From contig NZ_LTAW01000003.1 in assembly GCF_001639725.1 (NCBI RefSeq), forward strand, positions 248,001 to 312,000: DNA of 64,000 nucleotides. Direction: 5' to 3'. Shown in pieces: positions 1-9,096 of the stretch. The notes beneath the pieces were generated by a model. It did not search any database. It saw only the letters and a list, made by a program, of their open reading frames with translations, and was not told the DNA's origin. Both the position numbers and the translations under genes were made by a program. Source of the DNA: Marinomonas atlantica (GTDB taxonomy: Bacteria; Pseudomonadota; Gammaproteobacteria; Pseudomonadales; Marinomonadaceae). Position 1 is the first letter of the stretch; every line of letters begins with the position of its first letter.

Positions 1-20
1 TGAAACCATTGAATATAGAC

Positions 21-52
21 AAATAGGCAGCCAAGTGGCTGCCTATTTTTTT
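21..52 (+). terminator. Rho-independent terminator between convergent genes
   Basis: A 12-bp perfect stem (AAATAGGCAGCC at 21-32, its complement at 37-48) with a 4-nt loop is followed by a T run to 52. The T run points to termination of a plus-strand gene that ends left of the window. The same stem lies just past the dapA stop, so it may serve both directions. Confidence 0.8.
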
Positions 53-56
53 ATCG

Positions 57-929
57 TTAAAGTAAGCCTAGATTTTGCATCGCTGCACGTATGGCTGCTT
101 TACTGGTTTGCTCAAGTGGCATCATAGGAAAGCGTGCTTCTTCTGAGCAAAGGCCCAGTAAAGATAGGGCGTATTTTGCACCCGCAGGGTTGGGCTCTAA
201 GAAAAGTGAGGCATGTAACGCGAACAGTTTGTCTTGTAAGGCTGCGGCTTCAACAAACTTTCCTTCACGGCACAGACGGTGAAGTTCAACGACTTGCGCT
301 GGTGCTACGTTACCGCTTACTGAAATACAACCGTTACCGCCTCCAACATTATAAGCGACACAGGTTACATCATCGCCGCTTAAGAAACTGAAAGGCTTGT
401 CAATTAACGCGCGCTCTCGAATTGGGCGTGTTAGATCCCCTGTTGCATCTTTAACTCCGACGATACGCTCTAATTTTGCCAACTCTGCTACGGTTGCAAC
501 CTCTAAACCAACCACTGAGCGGGGAGGAATGTTGTACAAAATAATGGGTAAGTCAGTGTTGTTGTGAACATGTTCGTAGTGAGCAAACAAACCACGCTGA
601 TTGGGGCGGTTATAATAGCCAGCAACATGTAAGGTCGCATCGGCTCCTGCTTGTGTCGCAAAGTTCGAATATTCAACCGCTTCAATTGGGTTGTTCGAGC
701 CTGCTCCAGCAATAACTGGGACGGCTTTATTGGTTTCTTCTACGGTTATTTCAACGGCACGTTTGTGCTCTGCTTCACTTAGGGTTGGGCTTTCGCCTGT
801 TGTGCCAACGGGCACTAAGCCATTAATGCCAGAGTCAATTTGCCAGCGAACCATGCGACGTAACGCATCTTCATCAAGCTGATTATTAGAAAAGGGCGTG
901 ATTAAAGCAGTGATTGCACCGTGAAACAT
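57..929 (-). CDS. dapA: 4-hydroxy-tetrahydrodipicolinate synthase (DapA)
   Basis: This enzyme condenses pyruvate with aspartate semialdehyde, the first committed step of lysine and diaminopimelate synthesis in the cytoplasm. The 290-aa protein has the usual family length and TIM-barrel fold. The GTTGESPTL motif (T43, T44), the YYNRPNQ segment near 106, Y132 in LYNIPPRS and the Schiff-base lysine K160 in GVKDATGDL are all present. The ATG at 929 is preceded by a good Shine-Dalgarno (TGAGGTAAC). It is not followed by bamC, as it is in many gammaproteobacteria; a plus-strand gene converges on it. A short Lys-rich ORF in the same direction lies 83 bp upstream and may be part of the leader. Confidence 0.96.
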   Translation of the reverse strand: MFHGAITALITPFSNNQLDEDALRRMVRWQIDSGINGLVPVGTTGESPTLSEAEHKRAVEITVEETNKAVPVIAGAGSNNPIEAVEYSNFATQAGADATLHVAGYYNRPNQRGLFAHYEHVHNNTDLPIILYNIPPRSVVGLEVATVAELAKLERIVGVKDATGDLTRPIRERALIDKPFSFLSGDDVTCVAYNVGGGNGCISVSGNVAPAQVVELHRLCREGKFVEAAALQDKLFALHASLFLEPNPAGAKYALSLLGLCSEEARFPMMPLEQTSKAAIRAAMQNLGLL

Positions 930-974
930 ACTGTTACCTCATTTATTGTGTAAACAGCATGTTGGCTTGAAGGT

Positions 975-1003
975 ATCCCGTCGGCAAACATGCTGCCGGG
1001 GAT
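975..1003. other. GC-rich stem-loop in the dapA leader
   Basis: ATCCC (975-979) pairs with GGGAT (999-1003) and CGGCA (982-986) pairs with TGCCG (994-998), with a 2-nt bulge and a 7-nt loop. It sits between the stop of the Lys-rich small ORF and the dapA start. In the dapA direction no U run follows, so it is not a classic intrinsic terminator that way; in the plus direction TTTTATT follows. It could be an RNA structure in the dapA leader or a blocker of antisense transcription. Confidence 0.45.
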
Positions 1004-1012
1004 TTTATTAGA

Positions 1013-1096
1013 TTACATCCACACGTCAGCGTCGCAAGGTTTCTTACCCTTACGTTTATCGCCGTTGTGTTTAGAAGTGATTGTAATCTTAGTCAT
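1013..1096 (-). CDS. 27-aa Lys-rich small protein or leader peptide upstream of dapA
   Basis: An ATG-to-TAA ORF of 28 codons. The peptide begins MTKITITSKH, has lysines at 3, 9, 14, 16, 18 and 19 plus R15, and ends CDADVWM. Six of 27 residues are lysine, and the ORF reads in the same direction as dapA, whose start lies 83 bp downstream past a stem-loop. A clear Shine-Dalgarno is missing (AAACAAATCCAA precedes the ATG). Either it is a free-standing conserved small protein, or a leader peptide tying dapA expression to lysine supply; the second idea is inference. It could also be a chance ORF. I do not recognise the peptide as a named family. Confidence 0.45.
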   Translation of the reverse strand: MTKITITSKHNGDKRKGKKPCDADVWM

Positions 1097-1130
1097 TTGG
1101 ATTTGTTTTTAACATAAAATATTGATGCAG

Positions 1131-1179
1131 ATTATGCTGAAGGTTTTTACTGTGTTAGTCAACTGCTAAACGATCGTTT
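1131..1179 (-). promoter_or_regulatory. Possible promoter and palindrome upstream of small ORF/dapA
   Basis: On the minus strand TTGACT (1157-1162) is followed after 20 nt by CATAAT (1131-1136). Both hexamers are good but the spacing is longer than ideal. A 12-bp perfect palindrome, AAACGATCGTTT (1168-1179), lies just upstream of the -35-like element and could be an operator. Confidence 0.3.
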
Positions 1180-1283
1180 TTTATTATTTTGATTAGTATA
1201 TAAGGGGAAAATTATTTAGCATGGCTGACTTGTTTTTTTGATGTCATCTGTTGTTATTCGAAATAAATGGTTAAATAGTAGTT

Positions 1284-3905
1284 ATGCATAAAAAAATTAA
1301 AGATCTTTTGGATAAGCACTTTCCAGGAGAAGTGTGCTCAGGGAAGTTAAAACTGCTTGCTACAGAATTAGATCAATTACTTCAAGAGCATGAAAATGAA
1401 ATCACGCTTCTTGAGCGTAGTATGGATTTAGCATCAGATGCCATAATAGAAAGCAACGATACTGCCGCAAATCATATTGAGCTATTTGAAACTACGTTTT
1501 TGTCTTCTTCAGAAGCAATGCTGTTAGTGGATTTTGAGCAAGACTTGCTAACCTACAATGAATCCTTAGGCAAATTGCTTAATATTCCCAAGAGTTTTGA
1601 TGGGGAAATTAGCATGAATTCTTTCCTAAAAAACTTAGCCTATCATATTGAAAACCCTAGTAATTTTCTTAATTTTCTTAAAAAAAGTCATGATAATCAT
1701 GATGTATTTGAAGGGGAGTTGCTTCTTAAAGATAGTCGCTGGCTTAAGTATCATGTAAAACCTAGATTGCGTGGAAACATTATGATTGGCCGTTTGTGGA
1801 CCTTGTCGGATATTACTGACTTAAAACGGTCTAATCGGTTGATTGAAGAGTTCAAACAAGAACTACAAAGTGCTAACGAGCTTGCCAGAATAGGTCCTTG
1901 GTCATTCGATCTTAATACTCAGCAATTTACTTTTTCTGATGATTTATTAGGTTTACTTAGGTTGTCAAAAGAGTATAGCCAAATAGCATTTAACGATTTC
2001 CTTGATTTGATTGATAGTAATCGTCAAGAAGACGTTATTAAACAATTTAATAGGTGTATGAAGCTTGGTTCGCCAATTCAATTAGAAGTTCGCTTTTCAT
2101 TAGACGGTCATGACTATTACGCAATTATGCGTGGTCGTTTAAAAGTCAAAGGTAATGGAGTCGATGATCATATACTTGGGGTAGTGCAAGATATATCTGA
2201 CTTACGTACTTCAGAGCATTTAATAAAGATTTCGGCGCATTTCTTTCAGTCCTCCATGCAGGGGAATGTTTTGATGGATCGCCAACGCATTATATTAGAT
2301 TTCAATGATGTAGTGTGTGGTATTTTCAAGCTGCACCAGTGGGATTTTGCAGAGCGTATTAATGATAGGCTATCGACTGCTTGGACACATGAAATGTCGA
2401 TCAATGATATTTGGAAACATGTAATAGAGCATAACCGTTGGGCTGGTGAGGTGTATTTTACGTCGCCTGAATTAGTTGATAAAACCTTGTGGCTTTCTTT
2501 AGAAGCTTTACGTGATGAGCAGGGCAAAATTAGTAATTTTATTGCTATTTTTAATGATATTACTGAGTCAAAAAAAGCTCAAGAACAGCTTCATCATATG
2601 GCGTATTTTGATTCCCAAACAGCGTTGCCAAATCGATTTCAGTTTGAACAGTTTTTAGCTCAAAAACTGTCTGAACCAAGTGTTTCAAAGCACCCAATGA
2701 CTTTGTTTTATCTAGATTTGGATCGTTTTAAATTTGTGAACGACTCCTTAGGCCATCATGCAGGCGATCAGTTGTTATATTTGGTTGGACAAAGAATTAC
2801 TTCTACTATACCTAATGCTACATTGGTTGCTCGTCAAGGTGGCGATGAATTTGTCATGCTATTGACCGGGCAGTTAAATCGTTGCCAGCAGGAGCAGATA
2901 GCTGAACACCTTATCAATCAGTTATCGGATGTATTTATTGTTCTTGAAACGCAAGTCTATATTGGTGCAAGTATCGGAGTGGTTAACTTACCTGCAGACG
3001 CTAAAGATATTGTGACAGCGATGCGTTACGCAGATATTTCTTTGTACCAAGCCAAAAAGATGGGTAAAGGGTGTTATGTTTTCTGGGATTGCTCCTTGCT
3101 TAAAGGGTCGAATCCAGAGCGGGTACAGCTTGAATCAGAGCTACGTGATGCAATTACAAATAATGAGCTCATACTGCACTTTCAGCCAAAAGTAGAAGCA
3201 GTAACAGGTAATGTTTATGGCTTGGAAGCTTTGGTTCGTTGGCAACATCCTAGTTTGGGCCTAGTCTACCCTGATCGTTTTATTGGTATAGCTGAAGAAT
3301 CTAATTTGATTTTAGAATTAGATCGTTGGGTAGTAAATGCAGTGGTTCAGCAATTAGAGATTTGGCGTAATGCGGGATTACCTCTTTTGGAGATCTCGAT
3401 TAATATCTCAGCTGCTCATGTCACACGGGTAGATTTAGTTGAGTTGTTTAAAGGAGTTCTTGACCAGTGCCCATACTTTTCTGACTGTCTGGAAGTTGAG
3501 CTTACGGAAACCGCTATTATGGCTGATCCTGATAAGGCAAAGGTCGTTTTAAATACATTACGTGATTGCGGAGTAAAATCCTCTGTTGATGATTTTGGAT
3601 CTGGTTACACTTCGCTAGGATATTTGAAAAAGCTAAATGCTAGCACACTAAAAATTGACCGTAGCTTTATAGATGGCATTACCAATGATGACTATGATCG
3701 AGATGTTGCTAAAGCAATTATTGCATTAGCTGCGAGTATGTCGATGGATGTTGTAGCAGAAGGGGTTGAAACCAAAGAACAGTGGGACTTACTTCAGTCT
3801 TTTGGATGTAAATATTTACAGGGCTACTTCTTCTCGAAGCCTAAAAATGCACATGATATTGAACAAGTTTATCTAAGACCACTTATGCTAATGGATCGCC
3901 AATAA
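1284..3905 (+). CDS. PAS-GGDEF-EAL c-di-GMP cyclase/phosphodiesterase
   Basis: An 873-aa multidomain signalling protein with no obvious transmembrane segment, so probably cytoplasmic. PAS-like sensor modules fill about residues 1-425, followed by a GGDEF domain (about 440-600) and an EAL domain (about 615-865). The GGDEF signature is intact at 519-523. The EAL triad is at 648-650, and the other catalytic features are visible: VELTE, DDFGSGYTSL, LKIDRSF, VAEGVET and LQGYFFSKP. Both activities therefore look possible, with sensory PAS input deciding the outcome. The start has only a weak ribosome-binding site. It stands alone, convergent with the next gene. Its ligand cannot be read from the sequence. 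Confidence 0.93.
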   Translation: MHKKIKDLLDKHFPGEVCSGKLKLLATELDQLLQEHENEITLLERSMDLASDAIIESNDTAANHIELFETTFLSSSEAMLLVDFEQDLLTYNESLGKLLNIPKSFDGEISMNSFLKNLAYHIENPSNFLNFLKKSHDNHDVFEGELLLKDSRWLKYHVKPRLRGNIMIGRLWTLSDITDLKRSNRLIEEFKQELQSANELARIGPWSFDLNTQQFTFSDDLLGLLRLSKEYSQIAFNDFLDLIDSNRQEDVIKQFNRCMKLGSPIQLEVRFSLDGHDYYAIMRGRLKVKGNGVDDHILGVVQDISDLRTSEHLIKISAHFFQSSMQGNVLMDRQRIILDFNDVVCGIFKLHQWDFAERINDRLSTAWTHEMSINDIWKHVIEHNRWAGEVYFTSPELVDKTLWLSLEALRDEQGKISNFIAIFNDITESKKAQEQLHHMAYFDSQTALPNRFQFEQFLAQKLSEPSVSKHPMTLFYLDLDRFKFVNDSLGHHAGDQLLYLVGQRITSTIPNATLVARQGGDEFVMLLTGQLNRCQQEQIAEHLINQLSDVFIVLETQVYIGASIGVVNLPADAKDIVTAMRYADISLYQAKKMGKGCYVFWDCSLLKGSNPERVQLESELRDAITNNELILHFQPKVEAVTGNVYGLEALVRWQHPSLGLVYPDRFIGIAEESNLILELDRWVVNAVVQQLEIWRNAGLPLLEISINISAAHVTRVDLVELFKGVLDQCPYFSDCLEVELTETAIMADPDKAKVVLNTLRDCGVKSSVDDFGSGYTSLGYLKKLNASTLKIDRSFIDGITNDDYDRDVAKAIIALAASMSMDVVAEGVETKEQWDLLQSFGCKYLQGYFFSKPKNAHDIEQVYLRPLMLMDRQ

Positions 3906-3934
3906 AATACAAATGTTATCACGGATAAGCCTTT

Positions 3935-3970
3935 AGAAAGGACGTATTGGTTCTCCAACAAGTCCTTTCT
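3935..3970. terminator. Stem-loop between convergent genes
   Basis: AGAAAGGAC (3935-3943) pairs with GTCCTTTCT (3962-3970), and an inner TTGG/CCAA stem lies inside the loop. It sits between the convergent stops of the GGDEF-EAL gene and the fusion gene. There is no T run, so intrinsic termination is only suggested. Confidence 0.45.
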
Positions 3971-3987
3971 ATGAGCCATGTAAAGAA

Positions 3988-6609
3988 CTATTTTTGATCA
4001 AAAATATGTGTCTTGAACTGCGCTAGTTCAGCGCTGAGTTTTTGATATCCTTTGCGATTTAAATGCAGTCGGTCATCTTCAAATAAACTTTCATCCACGT
4101 TGCCTTGTTTGTCCAAAATAGCGTTATTAGTATCTATGTAAAGCGTATTGGGGCGAGTCTGTGCCAGCTGTTTCAACATTTTATTGGTGTTTTCAACGGT
4201 ACTGCTCATGTCTAAACGGGTGGGACTAAGTTTTACTCCCAGTATGGTCACAGGAATCCTAGGTAAGTGGCGGTCTATTTTTTCGAGTAAACTGACGTAT
4301 CGATCTATTACCTTGTTACTGCTGTCTTTATTTCCAATATCATTGTCACCAGCATAGAGCACCAGTGAACGAGGCTGATAAGGTAAGATGATTCTCTCAA
4401 AGTAATAGACGCACGCATCAATGGTTGCACCATTAAAGCCCAGATTGACTGTTTCATTGCTATCAAATGGTGCATCGTAATCAGACCAAAACTTAATGGT
4501 AGAACTGCCATAAAAAACTACAGGGCGTTCCTCAAACCGTCGATGAGAGGATCTGAACTCCAACTCTCGAACGTCAGATTCAAACTCCACGTCGATCTGA
4601 TTAACGCTGCTTACGTTTGAAACGCAGCCTTCACGGCGGCTCAGTACTGGGTATTTCTTGATTTCTTTAGCCAGCTCTTGAGCCTCAGTGACCACTTGAC
4701 GAAACTCTTCTTGGTATTCTACTAAAAACTGTTTCAGTGCGTCTTTGTCATGGATGTCGACTCGCTCTGAAATACGAAAAGCAGGCTTGATAACAACCGT
4801 GTAAATATTATGATCAGCACGCTTATCGAAGTTTGCGACTGCAATAGGAACAATCCAAGGCTCTTCATCTTCAGGAAAAGAGCCAGCTAATTCAAAGACA
4901 TAAGGCAGTAATTCACCTGGTGACTGATCTGTCGCGAAACTTTTGCCTTCTGGAGAAATAAGCAAAGGCGTGTCAGAGTGCAGTGTCGCCTGACCGTCAG
5001 CAATAAACTTTTCGTAAACATCTGTTCCAGGTGTCAGCGCGCCCCAGCTATCTACAAAGATATTCCCAAATCGCTCATAATAAGCATCGCGCCAGTACTC
5101 ATACTCTTTGCTACGTCGAACAACGCGTTGCGCCGCAATTCCGTACTGTTTATAAATCACCATAGAGCTAATGAACTGAGCATCTAGCGAGTAACGGAAC
5201 CCATTTGCTAATTGAGTGCTTCTCGACCCTAGTAAATGATTGTAAATAAACAAGCAGCCTTGTTTTTTAGGTAAATTTTCCATGCCTTTAATTATGTAAG
5301 GAACTTGTTTGAAGGCTTGCTTGAATTGTTCGGTCGCAAAGCGTCGCACATCTGTATCGTTTTGTTCTTCTGGGAGAGTATTAACGCTATCGTAAATGTG
5401 AGCCAATTTATTGTAGAAGGCATTCTCGCGCTGAAGATCTTTGAGAATATCTAGGCTCATACCCGCTACCGTTCGTTCAATACGTGTCCCGTAATGAAGA
5501 CAGCGGTACAAAACACCAAAGGCTTCATCTGTCGTTACAGCATTATTCAATAGAGAGCCCACTTTATAAAGCGGCGAGCTGACGGGCAATACAGCCGCAT
5601 TCTGCTCGATCATACTGTCGACTGCTAATGCTTCATCTCCAGCTATTTGCGATAAATAACGCATACGTGCAGAAACAAGGTGAGTACCGATCAACCATAT
5701 TAATCGGTACCAATATTTAGTACCTAGCTTGGGTGTCTGTTTAAACAATTCGAGTAGATCATCACGGCTAACATAAAGCACCGTTGAATCACGAGAGCTG
5801 ATAATCGTGGCGCGATTGAGCTGCTCGTCATGGTTGGTACACCACGCTAATACGGTTCCTGCTCGAGAAATGGTTCGAGTGGTGATGATATCTCCAGATT
5901 CAGTTTGATAGCTGACAACGGCTTTACCTTGAACGAGCAGATACAAACCATCTTCGGGTTGATCTTGCTGTGAAAGAATATCTCCTTGATGCGCTAATAT
6001 AATATGTGATTTTTTAGCGATCGCATGTATCTCATTTTGCGTGAAACCTTCACAGAAAGCAGTGTCAGATAAAATAGAAACAGATTTTTTAATTGATTGC
6101 TGTTGTAATTCTGGATTAATCAAAGGTCGCGTTTCTTCAAATGCTAAGGATTCATTTGAGAAAAATGGTCGTGTCTGATTCTGAATAGATGTTAGAACAG
6201 GTAGTGATTCGCAGTAAACGAATGTTAGAAAGTGATCAGCAAACTCTGCATCAGAATCCAATATTTTTTGTAACTCTACAATCGGCCAGCTAAGTAATTT
6301 ACAGGCCTTTGTTGCTTGAAAGCTGGTTGCATAGCGAGACGGTTGGCGAAATGCAGACCAACCAATAGGGGCAAATTCTCGGTTGATTAGACCTACATGG
6401 TAGGATTTTCCAGACTCTTGAAGAGGTATGGAAATTGAGATTTCGCCTGACATTAAAAAATAAAGAGAGTGTCCAACTTCAAATTGTTGAGCCAGCATTT
6501 CTCCGGCATGCAAGTCCTTCAATTGGGCAAGCTCATTTAGGGTTTGAATGACTTTTTTTGAGGCCATCTCTGCAAAAGGAAGTGCACTCACATAGTTCGA
6601 TAAATCCAT
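3988..6609 (-). CDS. Fusion: two cNMP-binding-like domains, acyltransferase-like domain, SGNH/GDSL hydrolase
   Basis: An 873-aa protein with four modules. Residues about 10-130 and 180-310 resemble the Crp/cNMP-binding fold, but their phosphate-binding cassettes are degenerate (IGWSAF...RYATS in the first; the usual Glu is missing in the second). Residues about 430-650 resemble PlsC-type glycerolipid acyltransferases. The NH-L-L-G-S-R segment has His458 but Arg replaces the Asp of HX4D. Residues about 690-870 form an SGNH hydrolase with Ser702 in FYGSST, Gly in NLGFNG, YAGDND and the DRLH pair (Asp846, His849). No signal peptide or transmembrane helix is clear. A membrane-lipid or acyl-chain role is inferred; the substrate is unknown. 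It is a single-gene unit, divergent from the PrkA operon across a 516-bp gap. Confidence 0.8.
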   Translation of the reverse strand: MDLSNYVSALPFAEMASKKVIQTLNELAQLKDLHAGEMLAQQFEVGHSLYFLMSGEISISIPLQESGKSYHVGLINREFAPIGWSAFRQPSRYATSFQATKACKLLSWPIVELQKILDSDAEFADHFLTFVYCESLPVLTSIQNQTRPFFSNESLAFEETRPLINPELQQQSIKKSVSILSDTAFCEGFTQNEIHAIAKKSHIILAHQGDILSQQDQPEDGLYLLVQGKAVVSYQTESGDIITTRTISRAGTVLAWCTNHDEQLNRATIISSRDSTVLYVSRDDLLELFKQTPKLGTKYWYRLIWLIGTHLVSARMRYLSQIAGDEALAVDSMIEQNAAVLPVSSPLYKVGSLLNNAVTTDEAFGVLYRCLHYGTRIERTVAGMSLDILKDLQRENAFYNKLAHIYDSVNTLPEEQNDTDVRRFATEQFKQAFKQVPYIIKGMENLPKKQGCLFIYNHLLGSRSTQLANGFRYSLDAQFISSMVIYKQYGIAAQRVVRRSKEYEYWRDAYYERFGNIFVDSWGALTPGTDVYEKFIADGQATLHSDTPLLISPEGKSFATDQSPGELLPYVFELAGSFPEDEEPWIVPIAVANFDKRADHNIYTVVIKPAFRISERVDIHDKDALKQFLVEYQEEFRQVVTEAQELAKEIKKYPVLSRREGCVSNVSSVNQIDVEFESDVRELEFRSSHRRFEERPVVFYGSSTIKFWSDYDAPFDSNETVNLGFNGATIDACVYYFERIILPYQPRSLVLYAGDNDIGNKDSSNKVIDRYVSLLEKIDRHLPRIPVTILGVKLSPTRLDMSSTVENTNKMLKQLAQTRPNTLYIDTNNAILDKQGNVDESLFEDDRLHLNRKGYQKLSAELAQFKTHIFDQK

Positions 6610-7125
6610 TAAACCACCTTGATGACGACTTGTTGGTGTTGAAAATTTCTGACGAACATATTGACTAATAATTGTGACAGAGAGAATGATGGTCGCCGTA
6701 CATAAAGATTTAAACTGTCTTTTAAAGATGCAAAATCTGTTCCTTTTATTATGAAGAAGGACAGCTTAAGTATTTCTGATTGCTACTTTATTTTCGTTAA
6801 ATTACTACAAAGGTTGAGCTTTTGGGAAGGGAAGAAGCTTCATGGTGTACATTTTCTTGATATCTAAGAGAATGCAATAGCTAATTATGATCTCCACTTT
6901 GAAACGCTTATTTATCAGAAAGTTAAAGTTTTATCACTTTGTTTTACCAAAGATTTATTTTTGTAAAACAGCCGACATCTTACTTGAGTAGTCGCCAGAC
7001 TATGCTAAACCTTAAATATCATCAGAGACTATTTAGCGGCTCTTTTCATGACCGCTTTGCTGATTGTATTGGGTAGCCGTTATGACTTGTGTGCGCCCAC
7101 TGACTGTATATAAGGGGATAACGCG
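6610..7125. other. 516-bp intergenic region between divergent genes
   Basis: AT-rich region that must hold the promoters of the minus-strand fusion gene and of the PrkA operon. A short AGCGG/CCGCT inverted repeat is at 7035-7056 and the prkA ribosome-binding site AAGGGG at 7112-7117. I saw no convincing -10/-35 pair, sigma-54 element, riboswitch or supported small ORF. Confidence 0.5.
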
Positions 7126-9048
7126 ATGAGTATTTTTGATCATGTCCAATCTCGTTTTGATGCTCAAAAAGAAGAAGAACTGTCACTAGACGAATACCTA
7201 ACTCTGTGTAAAAACAACCCTGCTGCTTACGCATCTGCTCCTGAGCGTTTATTGATGGCTATTGGGGAGCCAGAAATTATTGATACATCGAAAGACTCTA
7301 GAAGCAGTAGAATATTTTCTAACAAGTTAATTAAACGCTATCCAACATTTGAACACTTCTATGGAATGGAGGATTCCATTGAAAAAATTGTCGCGTTTTT
7401 AAAGCATGCAGCCCAAGGGTTAGAGGAGTCCAAACAAGTGCTGTACTTATTGGGCCCGGTGGGCGGCGGTAAATCTTCTTTAGCTGAAAAACTAAAAGAA
7501 CTGATGCAGTCTGTTCCATTTTACGCCATTAAAGATTCTCCAGTTTTTGAGTCACCTCTGTCGTTATTTGATGTAAACGAAGATGGTGAAATTTTGCGAG
7601 AAGAATATGGTATCCCGAATCGTTATTTGAAAAGTGCTATGTCACCTTGGGCTGCGAAACGTTTAAGGGAGTTTAATGGTGACATTCAGAAATTCAGAGT
7701 CGTAAAAATCTATCCTTCAGCAATCAAACAAATTGCTATCTCTAAAACAGAACCTGGCGATGAGAACAACCAAGATATCTCAGCGTTAGTTGGTAAAGTC
7801 GATATTCGTAAGCTTGAATTCTTTGAACAAAGTGATGCCGATGCTTACAGTTATTCCGGCGGCCTATGTCGTGGTAACCGTGGCATCATGGAATTTGTTG
7901 AGATGTTCAAAGCGCCAATTAAGGTCTTGCATCCATTACTGACTGCAACCCAAGAAGGCAACTACAACGGTACTGAAGGGCTTGGGGGGATTCCTTTTGA
8001 TGGCATTATCTTAGCCCATTCAAATGAGTCAGAGTGGCAAGCATTTAAGAATAATAAAACTAATGAAGCTTTCATTGACCGTGTTTATACCGTCAAAGTG
8101 CCTTATTGCTTACGTGTAACAGAAGAGATGAGTATCTATCAGAAGTTACTTGAGCACTCTTCTTTAAATCATGCCCCATGTGCACCAGATACCTTAAAAA
8201 TGCTGGCTCAGTTTTCAGTATTATCTCGTGTCAAAGAGCCTGAAAATTCCAGTATCTTCTCCAAAATGCGCATTTATGATGGTGAATCACTCAAAGACGT
8301 TGACCCTAAAGCTAAATCGCTCCAAGAGTATAAAGATGCAGCGGGTGTAAATGAAGGCATGGACGGTCTATCGACACGTTTTGCGTTTAAAATTCTTTCC
8401 CGAGTGTTCAACTTTGATCCAACGGAAGTGGCGGCTAACCCAGTACATTTAATGTATGTATTAGAACAGCAAATAGAACAAGAGCAGTTTGATCAAGAGC
8501 GCCATGATCGATACTTACGAGCGCTAAAAGAATTTATCGCGCCCCGTTATATTGAATTCATTGGTAAAGAAATTCAAACTGCATATTTAGAATCCTATTC
8601 AGAATACGGACAAAACATATTTGATCGATATGTTACCTATGCAGATTTTTGGATCCAAGATCAGGAATATCGAGATCCTGAAACGGGCGATATCTTAGAC
8701 CGCTCAGCAATTAACGATGAACTGGAAAAAATTGAAAAACCAGCCGGCATCAGTAATCCAAAAGATTTCCGGAATGAAGTTGTGAATTTTGTCTTACGCG
8801 CACGGGCTAACAATAGCGGTCAAAACCCTAGTTGGCTGAGCTACGAAAAACTACGTGTCGTAATAGAGCGCAAGATGTTCTCCAATACTGAAGATTTGTT
8901 ACCGGTCATTTCTTTTAGTGCCAAGTCTTCGACAGAGGATCAACGTAAGCATAATGAATTCGTTAAGCGAATGGTTGAGCGCGGCTACACAGAAAAACAA
9001 GTGCGTTTATTGTCTGAATGGTATCTACGTGTGCGCAAATCTCAGTAG
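7126..9048 (+). CDS. yeaG: PrkA-family serine protein kinase (YeaG)
   Basis: A 640-aa cytoplasmic protein of the PrkA/YeaG family, the usual length. The N-terminal AAA+-like core carries the Walker A loop GPVGGGKSS near residues 109-117 and the family's typical GGIPFDGIILAHSNESEW region; the C-terminal part is the PrkA kinase domain. In enterobacteria YeaG is a stress and nitrogen-starvation kinase that works with YeaH. Here it is the first gene of a three-gene unit with yeaH (48 bp downstream) and a SpoVR-family gene, the common arrangement in proteobacteria. The ATG at 7126 has a strong AAGGGG site 8 bp upstream. Its target proteins cannot be predicted. Confidence 0.96.
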   Translation: MSIFDHVQSRFDAQKEEELSLDEYLTLCKNNPAAYASAPERLLMAIGEPEIIDTSKDSRSSRIFSNKLIKRYPTFEHFYGMEDSIEKIVAFLKHAAQGLEESKQVLYLLGPVGGGKSSLAEKLKELMQSVPFYAIKDSPVFESPLSLFDVNEDGEILREEYGIPNRYLKSAMSPWAAKRLREFNGDIQKFRVVKIYPSAIKQIAISKTEPGDENNQDISALVGKVDIRKLEFFEQSDADAYSYSGGLCRGNRGIMEFVEMFKAPIKVLHPLLTATQEGNYNGTEGLGGIPFDGIILAHSNESEWQAFKNNKTNEAFIDRVYTVKVPYCLRVTEEMSIYQKLLEHSSLNHAPCAPDTLKMLAQFSVLSRVKEPENSSIFSKMRIYDGESLKDVDPKAKSLQEYKDAAGVNEGMDGLSTRFAFKILSRVFNFDPTEVAANPVHLMYVLEQQIEQEQFDQERHDRYLRALKEFIAPRYIEFIGKEIQTAYLESYSEYGQNIFDRYVTYADFWIQDQEYRDPETGDILDRSAINDELEKIEKPAGISNPKDFRNEVVNFVLRARANNSGQNPSWLSYEKLRVVIERKMFSNTEDLLPVISFSAKSSTEDQRKHNEFVKRMVERGYTEKQVRLLSEWYLRVRKSQ

Positions 9049-9096
9049 GTAGAATTGAGCTGTTACCTAAACTAGATTGAGAGTGGAGGTGCGAGC

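Noticed and set aside
1196..1208. GTATATAAGGGGA, repeated at 7106-7118
   Set aside because: Several 13-bp repeats are expected by chance in a 64-kb window; the second copy is just the prkA ribosome-binding region.
6887..6991. 34-codon ORF in the intergenic region before prkA
   Set aside because: No ribosome-binding site, AT-driven residues, no similarity recognised.
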